This document shows, one piece after another, positions 46,989 through 57,480 of a stretch of DNA of 64,000 bases. Where the stretch lies: positions 76,026,453 through 76,090,452 of the forward strand of contig CM049311.1 of assembly GCA_026874595.1 (NCBI GenBank), given 5' to 3'. The stretch comes from Sipunculus nudus (taxonomy: Eukaryota > Annelida > Sipuncula > Golfingiida > Sipunculidae). The notes under the pieces are model-generated. The model worked only from the letters and a program-made list of their open reading frames with translations. It had not been told where the DNA came from and made no database searches. How positions within the stretch are numbered: position 1 is the stretch's first letter; each line of letters begins with the position of its first letter. Made by a program: the position numbers and the translations under genes.

Positions 46989-47019
46989 TATAAAGTCGTT
47001 TGGCCTCGTAAGATCAGTT
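46989..47019 (+). promoter_or_regulatory. Putative core promoter of the GPCR gene (TATA-like plus initiator)
   Basis: TATAAAG at 46989-46995 and TCAGTT at 47014-47019, whose A (47016) lies 27 bp downstream of the first T. This spacing suits a TATA/initiator pair. The resulting 5' leader to the ATG at 47104 would be about 88 nt and contains no ATG before the start. Sequence inference only. Confidence 0.4.
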
Positions 47020-47103
47020 CAGAAGTTCTTCTGGGACACGGGATAGTGGTGACTTTAATCGACTGTTCAGTACTTTCAAGCAGAAGTTCGGTTGATAAAC
47101 AAG

Positions 47104-48411
47104 ATGCGATCCTACGTATCACTGGTGATTGTGTTGATGCTGAAGTTCATGCTGATTTCAGGCCAGACAGACCTTGAAAATAATACCGCGGGCACAACCT
47201 TGGAAAATGATTCTATGTTTTCAAACACTATCTCGTCAAGCCAGAACACGACAGGAAGAAACCAAAATGGCAGCATCGGAAATGACACAGCTACGACCAT
47301 TGATCCAGGGGCTGCAATGCGTGCGCGATTTATGCAACTTTTGAACTACCAAGAATATCTTAGCGCCAAATCACTGAACATGATCACCCCTTACGTTATC
47401 ATTCCGACAACGATTGTGCTGAATGGACTGAGTTTCACTGTTATGCGCCCTCACATGTTGAAGTCCTCTTCAGCGTTTTACATGGGTTTACTGGCTATTT
47501 GGGATCCAATCTATGCTTTCATGAGTAACATAGGAGTGGTGATTCAACGCCAACACGTATCTCCTGGAACTGCGGGCTGCAAGTTCATGTCATTCCTGAC
47601 CTCCACGTCACAATATATAGCTGTATGGCTGGTGGTAACCATGACTGCTGAGAGAGTGATTGCGGTGCGTTTTCCGTTCAAGATGAACCAGTACTGTACC
47701 GTCCGCCGGGCCCAGGTCACTTGTGCATGTCTCGTTCTCGTCATGGCCACACTTAATATATTTTACTTGGTGACATTTGAAGGCGATAGCAGAGGTTCCA
47801 TTGTTTACGGATGTTTTGCAGGTGAAAAGTACGCAGAAGCCAAAAAGTACTGGGACTGGTTTGACGCCATAATTAGCTCGTTTTTACCCTTGATCCTGCT
47901 ATACGTCATGAACATTGTCATTATAATGTCCCTGCGTGCAGCCGCAGCAAAACGTGCGGCTCTTAGCAACAAGACCTCAGGTGATCCAGAGAAAGAGAAA
48001 GCACAGAGACAGATGACCATCATGTTGCTGACCGTCTCGGTGGCGTTCACCCTTCTGACTTCCCCACTTGCTATTTATCGAATCGTTCAAAATCTGTGGG
48101 ACTACATGGCCGACTACTCGATGTTTAATTACGCCCAACATGTTCTGATGGTAAACGTGTTTTTTCTTTTAACTTACCTGAATCACTGCATAAATTTTTT
48201 CTTATACGTAATCAGTGGCAAAAAATTCCGACGCGAATTTCTGCAGATGTTCTGCTGCCGCCGCCCGATTTCTGGTGACGTCAGTAAAACGGCTTCGACA
48301 TCCCTGGCGTCACGTGGTGTCAGTAGCGTTAGCAAGACGGTTGACAATTCTGTCTCAGCGTCAAACGTCAATGTCCAGGTCGGTAACAGCCAACAAAAGT
48401 CACCCTTATAA
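47104..48411 (+). CDS. Class A (rhodopsin-like) GPCR, intronless, probable peptide-type receptor
   Basis: 435 residues from the ATG in AAGATGC (47104) to TAA at 48409-48411. Order of features: likely signal peptide at 1-20; a long Asn/Thr/Ser-rich extracellular tail with N-glycosylation sites near 26, 35, 48, 55 and 60; TM1 about 89-113 (N107); TM2 about 122-147 with D134 in LLAIWDPIY; C159 at the start of TM3 and C237 in loop 2 for the disulfide; ERV in place of DRY at 183-185, followed by IAVRFPFK; TM5 about 250-276; TM6 about 302-326, where FTLLTSP replaces CWxP; TM7 with NHCINFFLY (360-368) in place of NPxxY; palmitoylation-type CC at 384-385; Ser-rich tail ending QQKSPL. The ERVIAVRFP and NxxNFFLY patterns recall mollusc and annelid orphan/FMRFamide-like receptor expansions. 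Ligand unknown. It should signal through G proteins at the plasma membrane. Confidence 0.92.
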   Translation: MRSYVSLVIVLMLKFMLISGQTDLENNTAGTTLENDSMFSNTISSSQNTTGRNQNGSIGNDTATTIDPGAAMRARFMQLLNYQEYLSAKSLNMITPYVIIPTTIVLNGLSFTVMRPHMLKSSSAFYMGLLAIWDPIYAFMSNIGVVIQRQHVSPGTAGCKFMSFLTSTSQYIAVWLVVTMTAERVIAVRFPFKMNQYCTVRRAQVTCACLVLVMATLNIFYLVTFEGDSRGSIVYGCFAGEKYAEAKKYWDWFDAIISSFLPLILLYVMNIVIIMSLRAAAAKRAALSNKTSGDPEKEKAQRQMTIMLLTVSVAFTLLTSPLAIYRIVQNLWDYMADYSMFNYAQHVLMVNVFFLLTYLNHCINFFLYVISGKKFRREFLQMFCCRRPISGDVSKTASTSLASRGVSSVSKTVDNSVSASNVNVQVGNSQQKSPL

Positions 48412-48465
48412 ACTCCTTTATGGTAAGAGGACAAAATTTTGAATGTTACTTGCAGGTTTTATGAC

Positions 48466-48471
48466 AATAAA
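48466..48471 (+). terminator. Poly-A signal of the GPCR gene (AATAAA)
   Basis: A canonical AATAAA 55 bp after the stop codon, giving a very short 3' UTR. Its position directly after an intronless gene supports it. Confidence 0.7.
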
Positions 48472-49750
48472 TGATACAATACATATAACTTTAGCTTATG
48501 GCTAGCTTTTGCTGTGTTTTTTTAATGAATACATATAAGCTTATTATAGACAGAATAAGGTCACAGACAAAAAATAAATTGTTCAATGGAATCGGGTATA
48601 ACAAATATAAAGTAAGCGAGTTTTTACTTCTGATTGTTGAAAAATTTGTTACTTGAGACAAAAAGTGACATTTTTTTCGACCTCAAGAAGTATACAAAAG
48701 TATACAAAAAAGTGCTACAATTCCTTAAACCTTATTCTATCATTGATACGTTATGATTTTTGGAACGATTAAGGCATCCAAGGGTCGCAATTAGTAAAAA
48801 TTTATACCGGAGAATTTGTGCTTGTTCACCAAAATTCAATTTATTCGTTCGCTAGAAATTTGCATTCTAAGGAATGCAAGCCTCCGCCCGTGTTGGGGAC
48901 CCTTTTGTGCGATAATTTTAAAACCGTGTTGCATTCACTTATGCGGCCAATATTCCAGGGTTCATTTATGCATAAATGACTAAACATTTGTAAATATTCT
49001 TTGATGAATCCTTTCCTGAATTATGCTGCGGATCCACACATAATTTTAATTAATTCTTCATTTTCCCATTCCCGAAATGCCTTGAACATTTCATGAGATT
49101 CCAGTTAATAATTGTGTGAATAATTTTGTGAACAAAAGCACAAACGCACATAAACACTCATACGATCTTGGATGAACGCATATCCTTCTGGCGGATGCAA
49201 AGAAAGGTGAATCCGTAGAACAATTTGTGTGTGTGTGTGGCCTGATGCAAGTTTCTAGTTTGTACATTTTGTGCGTAAAGTGCCAAGTTGTTTCACAAGC
49301 GCTGATGTTATATCGTCATTGTTATGCACTATAGAATATATGATGCAAACATGTTTTTCTTAATTTGTTGTTATAGAGTCACAGTGAAAGGAAACAATGC
49401 ATGATTTGCGTTCGTTGATATCTCTAAAATATGCAGTGAAAATATTAATATTCATAAAAGTATATGTTTACAATATCATGCTTATAAATTAAAAATCATT
49501 CATGTTTTTGTCAGATTTTTACAGATTTAAAGTATTGTGACCAGATTTGTATTTTTTGACAATGTATTGTTCGGATATTTTCCATTGAGCCTACCCTTTT
49601 CGAAGGAAGTAATTACATATGTGCATTGAATATTTTATGTAATTTAATTATAATTAAAGGGTTTTTAGTTTTCTATTTTGCCCATATATCAGGCTAAGAC
49701 TTAGAGCAGAGTTTAAGAAATTTTGTCCGTGGCAGGGTCAAATCACATAT
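48472..49750. other. Intergenic, no gene seen
   Basis: AT-rich, unique-looking sequence with a short GTGTGTGTG run near 49230. Nothing is recognised on either strand. Confidence 0.55.
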
Positions 49751-50735
49751 TTGCATACCAGGGTTTGCATGTTTCTGCCATTGCCATTTCTGTCATGTTT
49801 CCTGCCCGACAAATACCGTGCGGCAGAAACACCTTTTTTCCTTTGTTCCTGCCTTAAGGGCAAAAATACCCTGAAAACTGCGGTAATATGAATATATAAT
49901 AGCTTACAATTTAAATATGATACAGCAAATACATATATATAGCTGATAACATAAATATATAATAGCTGATACAATAAATAAACAGCAAAATCAGCAAACC
50001 TGTAAAGCTGTGTGTTACCTGAGCCTAGGAACTCATATGCCTTACATAAACATGGTCCCCTGCTCAGGAAACTACTGTACAGGCATTAAGAGCTGGGACT
50101 GCATAATCCAAGTCGATTGAAAATCATGCATCACTTACATCTGAAAAGTTCTAAGTCAGGCACAGCCCCGTGACTACATACCTGAGTCACTACAGCTGTT
50201 ATAAGGCCAAAAATGGTATGGTTCTCAGGCACTTTTTTCAGAAAACATTGCGGGCGGGCGGGGTTTTTTTAATTACTTTTTTTTGTATGTTTCGATAAAA
50301 ATGTCATATGATCAGGAAAATGCATGACAATAACAGTTTTTTTATAACTAGGTTAAAGCATCACATAACAAAGGAAAACTTATCAATATTGTATTATTTT
50401 ATCTTCTTGAAAGACGAAAACCAAAATAAACATTTTTGATGCGGGGGTTAAAATTGACGCGGGCCTTGCCTGCATGAGAACCATACCTTTTTTATGGCAA
50501 AAATCTCTAAGTATTTAATAAAGGCAAATTCGGTTTTTCTTACAATACTAATAAATGCTTGTGTGTAAGGCAGCTTTTGATTTTTAAGATTGCTATCTCT
50601 TGTTAAAATACCGTATATTTTGAAAATTTAATCTCCCATTTTTACCCGGCAGAAAGACATTTCTGCCCGGCAAACTGGTTTTCCGCCCAATTACTCCCAT
50701 GGGCAGGGCAGAAATACCCTGTTGCATACTGAGGA
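49751..50735. mobile_element. Degenerate inverted-repeat element M with K nested inside
   Basis: The left end TTTGCATACCAGGGTTTGCA... TTTCTGCC and the inverted right end TATGCAACAGGGTATTTCTG followed by CCCTGCCCA are diverged inverted repeats. Motifs such as CGGCAGAAA and GCAAAAATACCCTG recur at both ends. The interior holds the K element at 50211-50493. Borders are approximate. Confidence 0.45.
50211..50493 (-). mobile_element. Family K inverted-repeat MITE, second good copy
   Basis: Ends TGGTATGGTTCTCAGGCA and, inverted, AAAGGTATGGTTCTCATGCA. The interior is the reverse complement of 44184-44473: GATGCGGGGGTTAAAATTGA here corresponds to the inverted TTTAACCCCC...CATC there. Confidence 0.75.
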
Positions 50736-53480
50736 TATTGAATATAATGTCTTTCCATTATATACTACCAGTCAAATAACAGTCAAATAACAGGTCACAT
50801 GGTTCTTTCATATTCATGAAAAATTGCTCCCGTTGTTTGATTTTACTTGCGTTTAGCAAAATTACAAGCAAACCTGACCTTGTTGGTCAAATATATTTTA
50901 ATCTATGGCCAGTCAAAGACATGGCATCTAAATGCTTGTTTAGGAATGATAGGAGTAATATTTGGTTCGCTGCATTCGGGTCAAATTGGGATAAGCAAGC
51001 CGTGGATTTCTTTCTCTTTTCACTTTTTGTAAAATTAAAAATCTCTCAGGGGAAAGAACGTTTCACAATAGACTTTAGTCATAAAGTTGTCTAAAATAGG
51101 ACCAAACCTCAGGTTTGTTATGGATGTTTTATTACGCTAAGTGTCCAACAGCCAATTACCAGATAAGGCTAACCAGTTAGCAGCTACATGCTGTACAGGG
51201 CAATGTTTTTTTCGAGTACCGCTCAGAGCGAAATAATTCTATGGAGTCTTGTTTTACATATTTATAACACGCCTTTTGGACCTGTTTATCACTTCCATCC
51301 ATTCACAGATTTTCCATGCCGTAAATCATCAGCCCTACGATAAGTCTGGGCTGCAAAAGCGCCCCCTTATACACGTACATGAACAAATGATGAATATTGT
51401 GAGTTTAAATACATTAACTGCAAAAAAGTTATTAGTTTGATTGGCACAGGCTTTATCGGCAATGGTACCAGCACAGTGTTTGCGATATTTTGTATTGTTT
51501 GTTAGTCAAAATATTAATAAATGTTTCACTGTTCATTCGCTGTTGGGTTATATTTGGTTACATTGCTATTGACTGAAAGATCCGTGACTGTATTGTCGCA
51601 GTTGTAACAGAGGTATGACAGGTACTTTCGGACCTTCTTATTTAAAGGAAAAACAAAAGGTCGGGGAAAGGAAAAAGGCATTTATTATCATAAATATTAT
51701 CATATTTTGACTAAGTAGACATAAATATTGGACTGATAAAGCTTAATTTGAGTTGTAGATCCAATCATACGGACATCTTAATCGCATAAGACATCCATCC
51801 CTGAAGCTAACTACAGACCAGACCCCCCCCCCTCTTTTTTTGCAGCCTCCGCAATCCTTTTCAAGACCAATTTCGCGGTCCCCCCCCCTTCCGGACCTGG
51901 GGACCTATATCAGGCTTTGTCAATAGATCTCATGTACACTCTTAGCCTACTCGAGTCGTGATACTAGTAATATGGAGGAATGTATCGCAGAGGTCTTGCA
52001 TCAGGTTACATTCATAGTTTGGTAAACGGCCCATAATCCCAATATTATACTTAGAATGGTAAATAAACACAGTAGTATATATGTGAGCTCGCAACCCAAA
52101 TTGAAACACCGTCTCCATGGACACGGGTTATTTCCTGTGTCGCCTGCAAGTTGCCTGCATCCTGTAACCCGCGCGAGCCATGCTTGTTTTCATGCGGTCA
52201 TATATTCAACAAACATGCCGAGGGGTTTACCAATTTGCTGAGTTAAACAGGAACTTTTCTCACTCATATTTGGTATTATTAGAAAGTACACAAAAAATGC
52301 TAACGAATGGTCTGGTTTATGTCGATTGACAGTTTACCTGTAGCCCATGAAGCTTTGTCAGAAATGACTAAAATATTTGCATCTGCATAACGCCTTATAA
52401 TGCGATCCTCAGACGTAGATGTCATGACACTCTGGCGCAAGTAATCTGGTCGTAATGCCAGAGGGTCAATATATGACGCTAGTACACTCTAGGATATTAA
52501 CTAAAACATATACAATACTATGCAAACGAGAATATGACAATGGCAAATATTAGGTAAGTATACATAAATTATTAACTGTTCTGTTTCATTAAACTCTGTA
52601 TAAAGGCTCAAAAAGTCTTTGTCGAAGTCGGAAATCCAACCAAGTTGCAACTGATCCCAAAGAAAAGGGCAAGAATAATATGTAGCGGATATATGTGTAA
52701 GTATACATCTAATTATAAAATGTTAGGTGGCGTCAATATAATGTTCACTATCAAAGGCTGACTTGAAAATAAGGAATCGGGATAATAAAATATAGACTTA
52801 GCACATAAACGAAAATACAAATCATGATAATGGTGATACAGTTCTCGACATTAGAATGCATGCCACTCGGACATCTCGGTAGGCTTTCTTCTGTCAGCGT
52901 GACACGAGGCGCTGTAGGATGATACAAATTCTGATTAACCTGATGTACTGCAATAATTGTAAAATTGTAACATACAGTTAATAATTTATCCCTAGTCCCG
53001 CTCTACAATCACATAAAACAGGTTTCCATACTCACTGGCGATGCATGAATAAATTTCTCAGGTTTGATCCGATTATATGTCTGTTAATCCCTGTTTTTTT
53101 TACGTTCACCCCTGTATTTGTTTACCTCTTGCAGATTACCTACAACGCTTATAAACAAATTATGATAACTTCGTGTATACAATCTAAATATGACATTAAT
53201 AATATTGGACTGTTTATTATTAATTACTGTCTGGTTCCGGAGGTAGGACCATGCGTGCCCTTTTAGAACCCATGCCTTATCTGAATCTTTGATTGATCAT
53301 GGTCACACGTGATTTGAAGCCCCATTTAGCATATCCTCACACCGGAACTGTACCTTATTCGGACCTGTCACACCAACAGGTATGTATATACATCATCTGG
53401 GTATAGCCATATCAAGAACCGTACTTTATATGAATCCGTGCTTTTTCAGTCTTTACTACACCCAGGCCTGTACATCGATC
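50736..53480. other. Intergenic, no gene supported
   Basis: A 92-codon reading frame at 50816-51094 has no recognised similarity and no gene context. C-runs near 51826 and 51882 with GTCCCC/GACCTGGGGACC resemble the hAT-like MITE at 34307. Otherwise nothing is recognised. Confidence 0.45.
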
Positions 53481-54010
53481 ATTCACAGATATGTATTACA
53501 CCCTGATCCGTGTTTCATCCAAGTCGTTATTATATCAGAATCGGCTGCTCCTCTGGGAACCTTCCTCACCCAGGCCGGTATACCACATCTGGATCTGTTC
53601 CTGACTCGCATCCGTACCGAATTAGTCTGTACCTGATCCGAATCCATGTCTCATCCGGGTCTGTGTGTTCCTCAGTTTCTACATCATCCGGATCTCTATC
53701 TAGCCCCGTTTCTCCTTCATCCGGGCCCGTTCCTCAATAGGTTCCGGACCATATCCGGTTGTCTACCTAACCAAGTTTCTACTTTATCTGGATCTCTACC
53801 TAGCCCCGTTTCTTCATAATCCAGATCTCATCCTAACTCCGTTTCTTTTTCATCCGGGTCCTTTCTTGAACCGGATCCTAACCGTATTTGGGTCTCTACC
53901 TAACCAAGTTTCGACATTATCTGTAACTGAAGCAGATTAGTAATACATCGGAATCTCTGTCTGCATCTGGATTTGTAAATCATCTGGATCCCTATCGAGT
54001 CCTGATTCAT
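53481..54010 (+). repeat. Degenerate ~30-bp CT-rich tandem repeat
   Basis: Recurring blocks of the type CATCCGGATCTCTACC, TAGCCCCGTTTCT and TAACCAAGTTTCTAC, with CCGGGTC/CTGGATC variants. Copies differ strongly and the period drifts, so this looks like an old minisatellite. It keeps reading frames open by composition only. Confidence 0.65.
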
Positions 54011-54541
54011 ATCTTCTTTGAAAAGATTAGGTTTATGTTGGAGGTGAAATTTTCATATAATCCTCGTGACGACAGGACGACAACCTCAGATTTAGAGAGG
54101 TTGTACACAACGTTTTTTTTTCAATATTGATCACCAAAAAATATTCATTTTCCATCCAAAAGAGGTTTTTCATGATTTCAGTACCTTTGGTTTCGGTATA
54201 AACATTTAGAATACTTAAAGCTATGGTCCATGAATTGCTCAAACACTTCATAATTTCCATACATTATTCCAATCGCTTTAATAGCAACAATATTTGTAAT
54301 AAAACATACCAGACCTAATGATGCATCTTTGGGAAGTGTCTCTAGTTTACGGTAAAGAACAAAGGGGCTTTTAAACTTAAATATGGATTAATCCAAAAAT
54401 GTATAGATGTATGATAGTTTTCATAAGTTTACCGCTTGAAGTAGCCGCCTAAATCGACGAAACGTCTGATGACCTGAGATGGGTCGGCTGTACCATCAGA
54501 CCTAACTGACATATTTTAGTCACCCCTGGTGGCTACGCTTG
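54011..54541. other. Intergenic, no gene seen
   Basis: No coding or repeat signal was recognised between the CT-rich repeat and element H. Confidence 0.5.
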
Positions 54542-56324
54542 AAGCTGCGTTACCCGGGCGCGGTATGCGATATGCGGAGTGCAGCAGCAGAACGCGGTAT
54601 TGCTGCAGTCTTGCAGCGCTGACATATATAGTAAACAATACAAGCGCTGCAGCCTCTGGTGGGGAGAGTCTATACTATCTGAGTTTGTACGGATCCGTAC
54701 AGACCCTCAGACACGTATATGCCTTGTGAAGCGTGAGGACACCAAACAAACCCCACATATTATAATTGTTACAGATGCTTAGACTCCGTTGGGACCAAAA
54801 CTTTTGCTGGATGATCAGCATTAATAAAGTATGGGCACTTACTCTGGATGAAGTCAGATATTGCATCGTCTCCGTCTGGCCGATGGCACTTTCCGGTTGG
54901 AACAACCAATAGGAATTTAGCATCATTGACAACAAGCGATGTATGATGGGAAGGATGCTTACGAAAATATGGTCTATCCTAGTGCACGGCACTTGCATTC
55001 CTGGGAAAAGCCCCCCTGAATTCATCTTTTGCATAGATTGCCCACCTAATTTGCATGGGATTCCTTTTCCGGCGGTGTCCAGTTAGCATGCAACATCTGA
55101 ACCCCGGCAGTTCAAAGGATAAAAAAAACATTTACAGGCGCACATAAAGGTGATATATCGATTTAATTTGATACATAAAAAGTTTATTTCTATATATAAA
55201 TACAAGATTGTTTCTCTATCGCACAACAAGCAGTGGTAATTCATGTTACAGGTCCTTCAATGAACGGCAGGGTGAACTCTCACCGCCAGACGGTCGGACT
55301 CCGTATCACAGATAAATGGAGTCCGTACGTGGCGGACTAAACGCGGTTTGCGGAATGCGATATAAAATCTCATGGGGCATTTACTTGGCGGGCGGTAAAA
55401 CATCACTGCATTAAATGCGGCGGTATCCAGGACCCTGTATACCGCCGCATAAAAAGCTTCAGAGTGAACTGGAGAACTTCAAACCCTTGACGGAAAAAAA
55501 ATCGTCTAAAATCAAATAGTGCGTTTATGACAAAGAAACTTTTAGTAATCTAAGGGAGATATAGTACCTTATTCGAATGACCAAGAAATTCAGCTAAATA
55601 TTATGTTTTAGTATGTAAACAAGACTCACTTTTAAAACTTTGCAACCCTTGCGCTTGAAACTGTCTAAGAATCTGAAACAATAAACTGCGTGACCTTTGC
55701 TCGCTGAGCCAACACGGCCCGTTACCACTGGTTACACAGGCGGCTGCCGGCCAGCCGTGGCTGGGGGAAACCCAGAGCAGACATCGTTCCCCGTGTATCA
55801 TCGTTTATTAGGATAATACTGTTCCTCTAATCAACATTTAAAGTGGACAAACACTGTCTAAGTGGTATGTTATATGCGTATTTGATAAGATTATCTTTAT
55901 TTCTTAACGAATACGACATTTTCAGACGAAATATAAGAATTTAATTGTCATGTGGAATGTCTCCATTTTCCTCTAATTATCTTCTAGGGCTCTCGCACAG
56001 CGTAGCGTAGTAAGAGAGGACGGGTGCTAGGGCTAGGTAAAACACTGCCATATATGGGCCCGATGACGTCAAATCCCGCTAGATCGATCTATATCATATA
56101 TCAGTAGCTCATGAATATGGTACCCAGAACCCATGGACGCTATGCAACACTCGGTATGCAGATCCAGTTTTCCCTTGAGAATTCCATTTTACTGTGCATT
56201 CATACCGCATACCGCACACCGCGGGCCCGGTAAACGGTTTATGATAAAATAACTAGAAGGATTTTTTTTTCACATAACGCTTATCGCATCTCGCATACCG
56301 CGAGCCCGGTAAACGCAGCTGGAA
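54542..56324. mobile_element. Inverted-repeat element H with C nested inside
   Basis: Left end AGCTGCGTTACCCGGGCGCG then GTATGCGATATGCG; inverted right end AGCTGCGTTTACCGGGCTCG then CGGTATGCGAGATGCG: about 36 bp of roughly 80-85% matching terminal inverted repeat. Related GCGGTATGCGG motifs recur internally (about 55345 and 56200-56230), so the subterminal region is repetitive. 1.78 kb including a 633-bp C element; no transposase is seen. The target duplication could not be identified. Confidence 0.55.
55403..56035 (+). mobile_element. Family C element, copy 2 (633 bp, 9-bp target duplication)
   Basis: GGTAAAACA flanks it on both sides (55394-55402 and 56036-56044). It is almost identical to 9503-10137, including the 5' hairpin (one mismatch here: CTGTATACC for CTGGATACC) and the 3' end GGGTGCTAGGGCTA. 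High identity with different target sequences means both inserted recently and separately. Confidence 0.82.
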
Positions 56325-57165
56325 ACTCTTATTATAGAAAAGTCAAAGTTCTTGTCCACAATACAAAGTAACCTTAAGTATAAAATGTATGTAGACACTC
56401 AGCCTGGAGTTGTTATGGGTTCATAACTGAGCCCGGGTCACCTGGTGTGTAATTCTCAGCCTTGCACCAAGGCAAAGCCTGGAGTAACGTGAATACTCCA
56501 AACTAGTGATCACTCTATTACTCCTTGTACAAGCAAAACTTTTTTAAAATGGTCAAATCGGTTTCAAACCGTATTGTGCGTCCACACAGGCATCTAGTAC
56601 CAATGCATGAGGTGTACATTTCTCATGCAGAACAATGTGACAAATAGCTCATAAGAATGAACTCCTCAATTGCTTTTTTCAGTGACTGACGCAATGTGGA
56701 GTCCATAGATTGCACCTGCAATTAACTGTGATTATAACACTATACACAACTGTGAGATTTAACATATATTCATTGATTAATGTTCAGTACATCTATTTGT
56801 ATTGTATATTTGAACACTAGAAAACATTACTGCTCTGTTCTCAGGCCTATTTTGCACCAAGGAAGTTAAAATATGAACATAATAGTACACAGGCCTAAAA
56901 GCTTATACAGGACTGTCACCAAATGCAAGATGTCTACCGGGGCTGTTAATGCTTCGATTCTCTCTGGACAAATAATATCAGTTGTTGATGTTACAGGTGC
57001 TTCATGCTTTCCAGAATGGTTATTTTTTATTACAGGCCTTTCGACATACAACATTATGTGAACATTGGTTTGTTAAAACCATAGGAAATATTTTTACTCA
57101 ATTTCCTTTCTAACAGTAACAGATCGTATCGTGCTATATAACCCCAGTTAGCCCTTTGGTGGGCC
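56325..57165. other. Intergenic, possible diverged MITE
   Basis: CGGTTTCAAACCGTATTGTG then CGTCCACACAGG (56557-56589) is partly inverted relative to CACACGG...GCATTCAAAACGGTCTGA (57400-57440), suggesting an old inverted-repeat element of about 0.9 kb. Mismatches are many. No gene is seen. Confidence 0.3.
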
Positions 57166-57202
57166 GGCGACGCAACAGAAACCTGAAACCTGTTGCGTCG
57201 CC
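57166..57202. repeat. Perfect 13-bp hairpin
   Basis: GGCGACGCAACAG (57166-57178), loop AAACCTGAAAC, CTGTTGCGTCGCC (57190-57202). It is GC-rich in AT-rich surroundings. A second hairpin follows near 57250-57280 (GATCTAGTT / AACTAGATC). Confidence 0.85.
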
Positions 57203-57480
57203 GTCGGCAGCTATGTGACAACATGCCGACACAAACATTCGCGCTTAAGCTGTGATCTAGTTGTTGCTTGAAAACTAGATCTTAGCCGTTTTAATTGCGA
57301 ATTAAGCGTTCAGACCGCACACAGCGGAGTGGATTATTCGGTTCGCATTGGAAACGGTTTGAAACCACCCCGTTTTGGCCAAAACGATTTGAAAACGCTT
57401 TGGCTTGCCGTGTGACTACTTAGTTCGCATTCAAAACGGTCTGAAACCGGTATGCAAAAGTGAAAGGGTTAAAAATAATA

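Noticed and set aside
47092-47103. GPCR start upstream at 47092
   Set aside because: That codon is TTG, not ATG; the first in-frame ATG at 47104 gives a proper signal peptide.
50816-51094. 92-codon reading frame beginning MKNCSRCLILLAF
   Set aside because: No similarity recognised, isolated between repeats, with no poly-A or splice evidence; kept only as a note.
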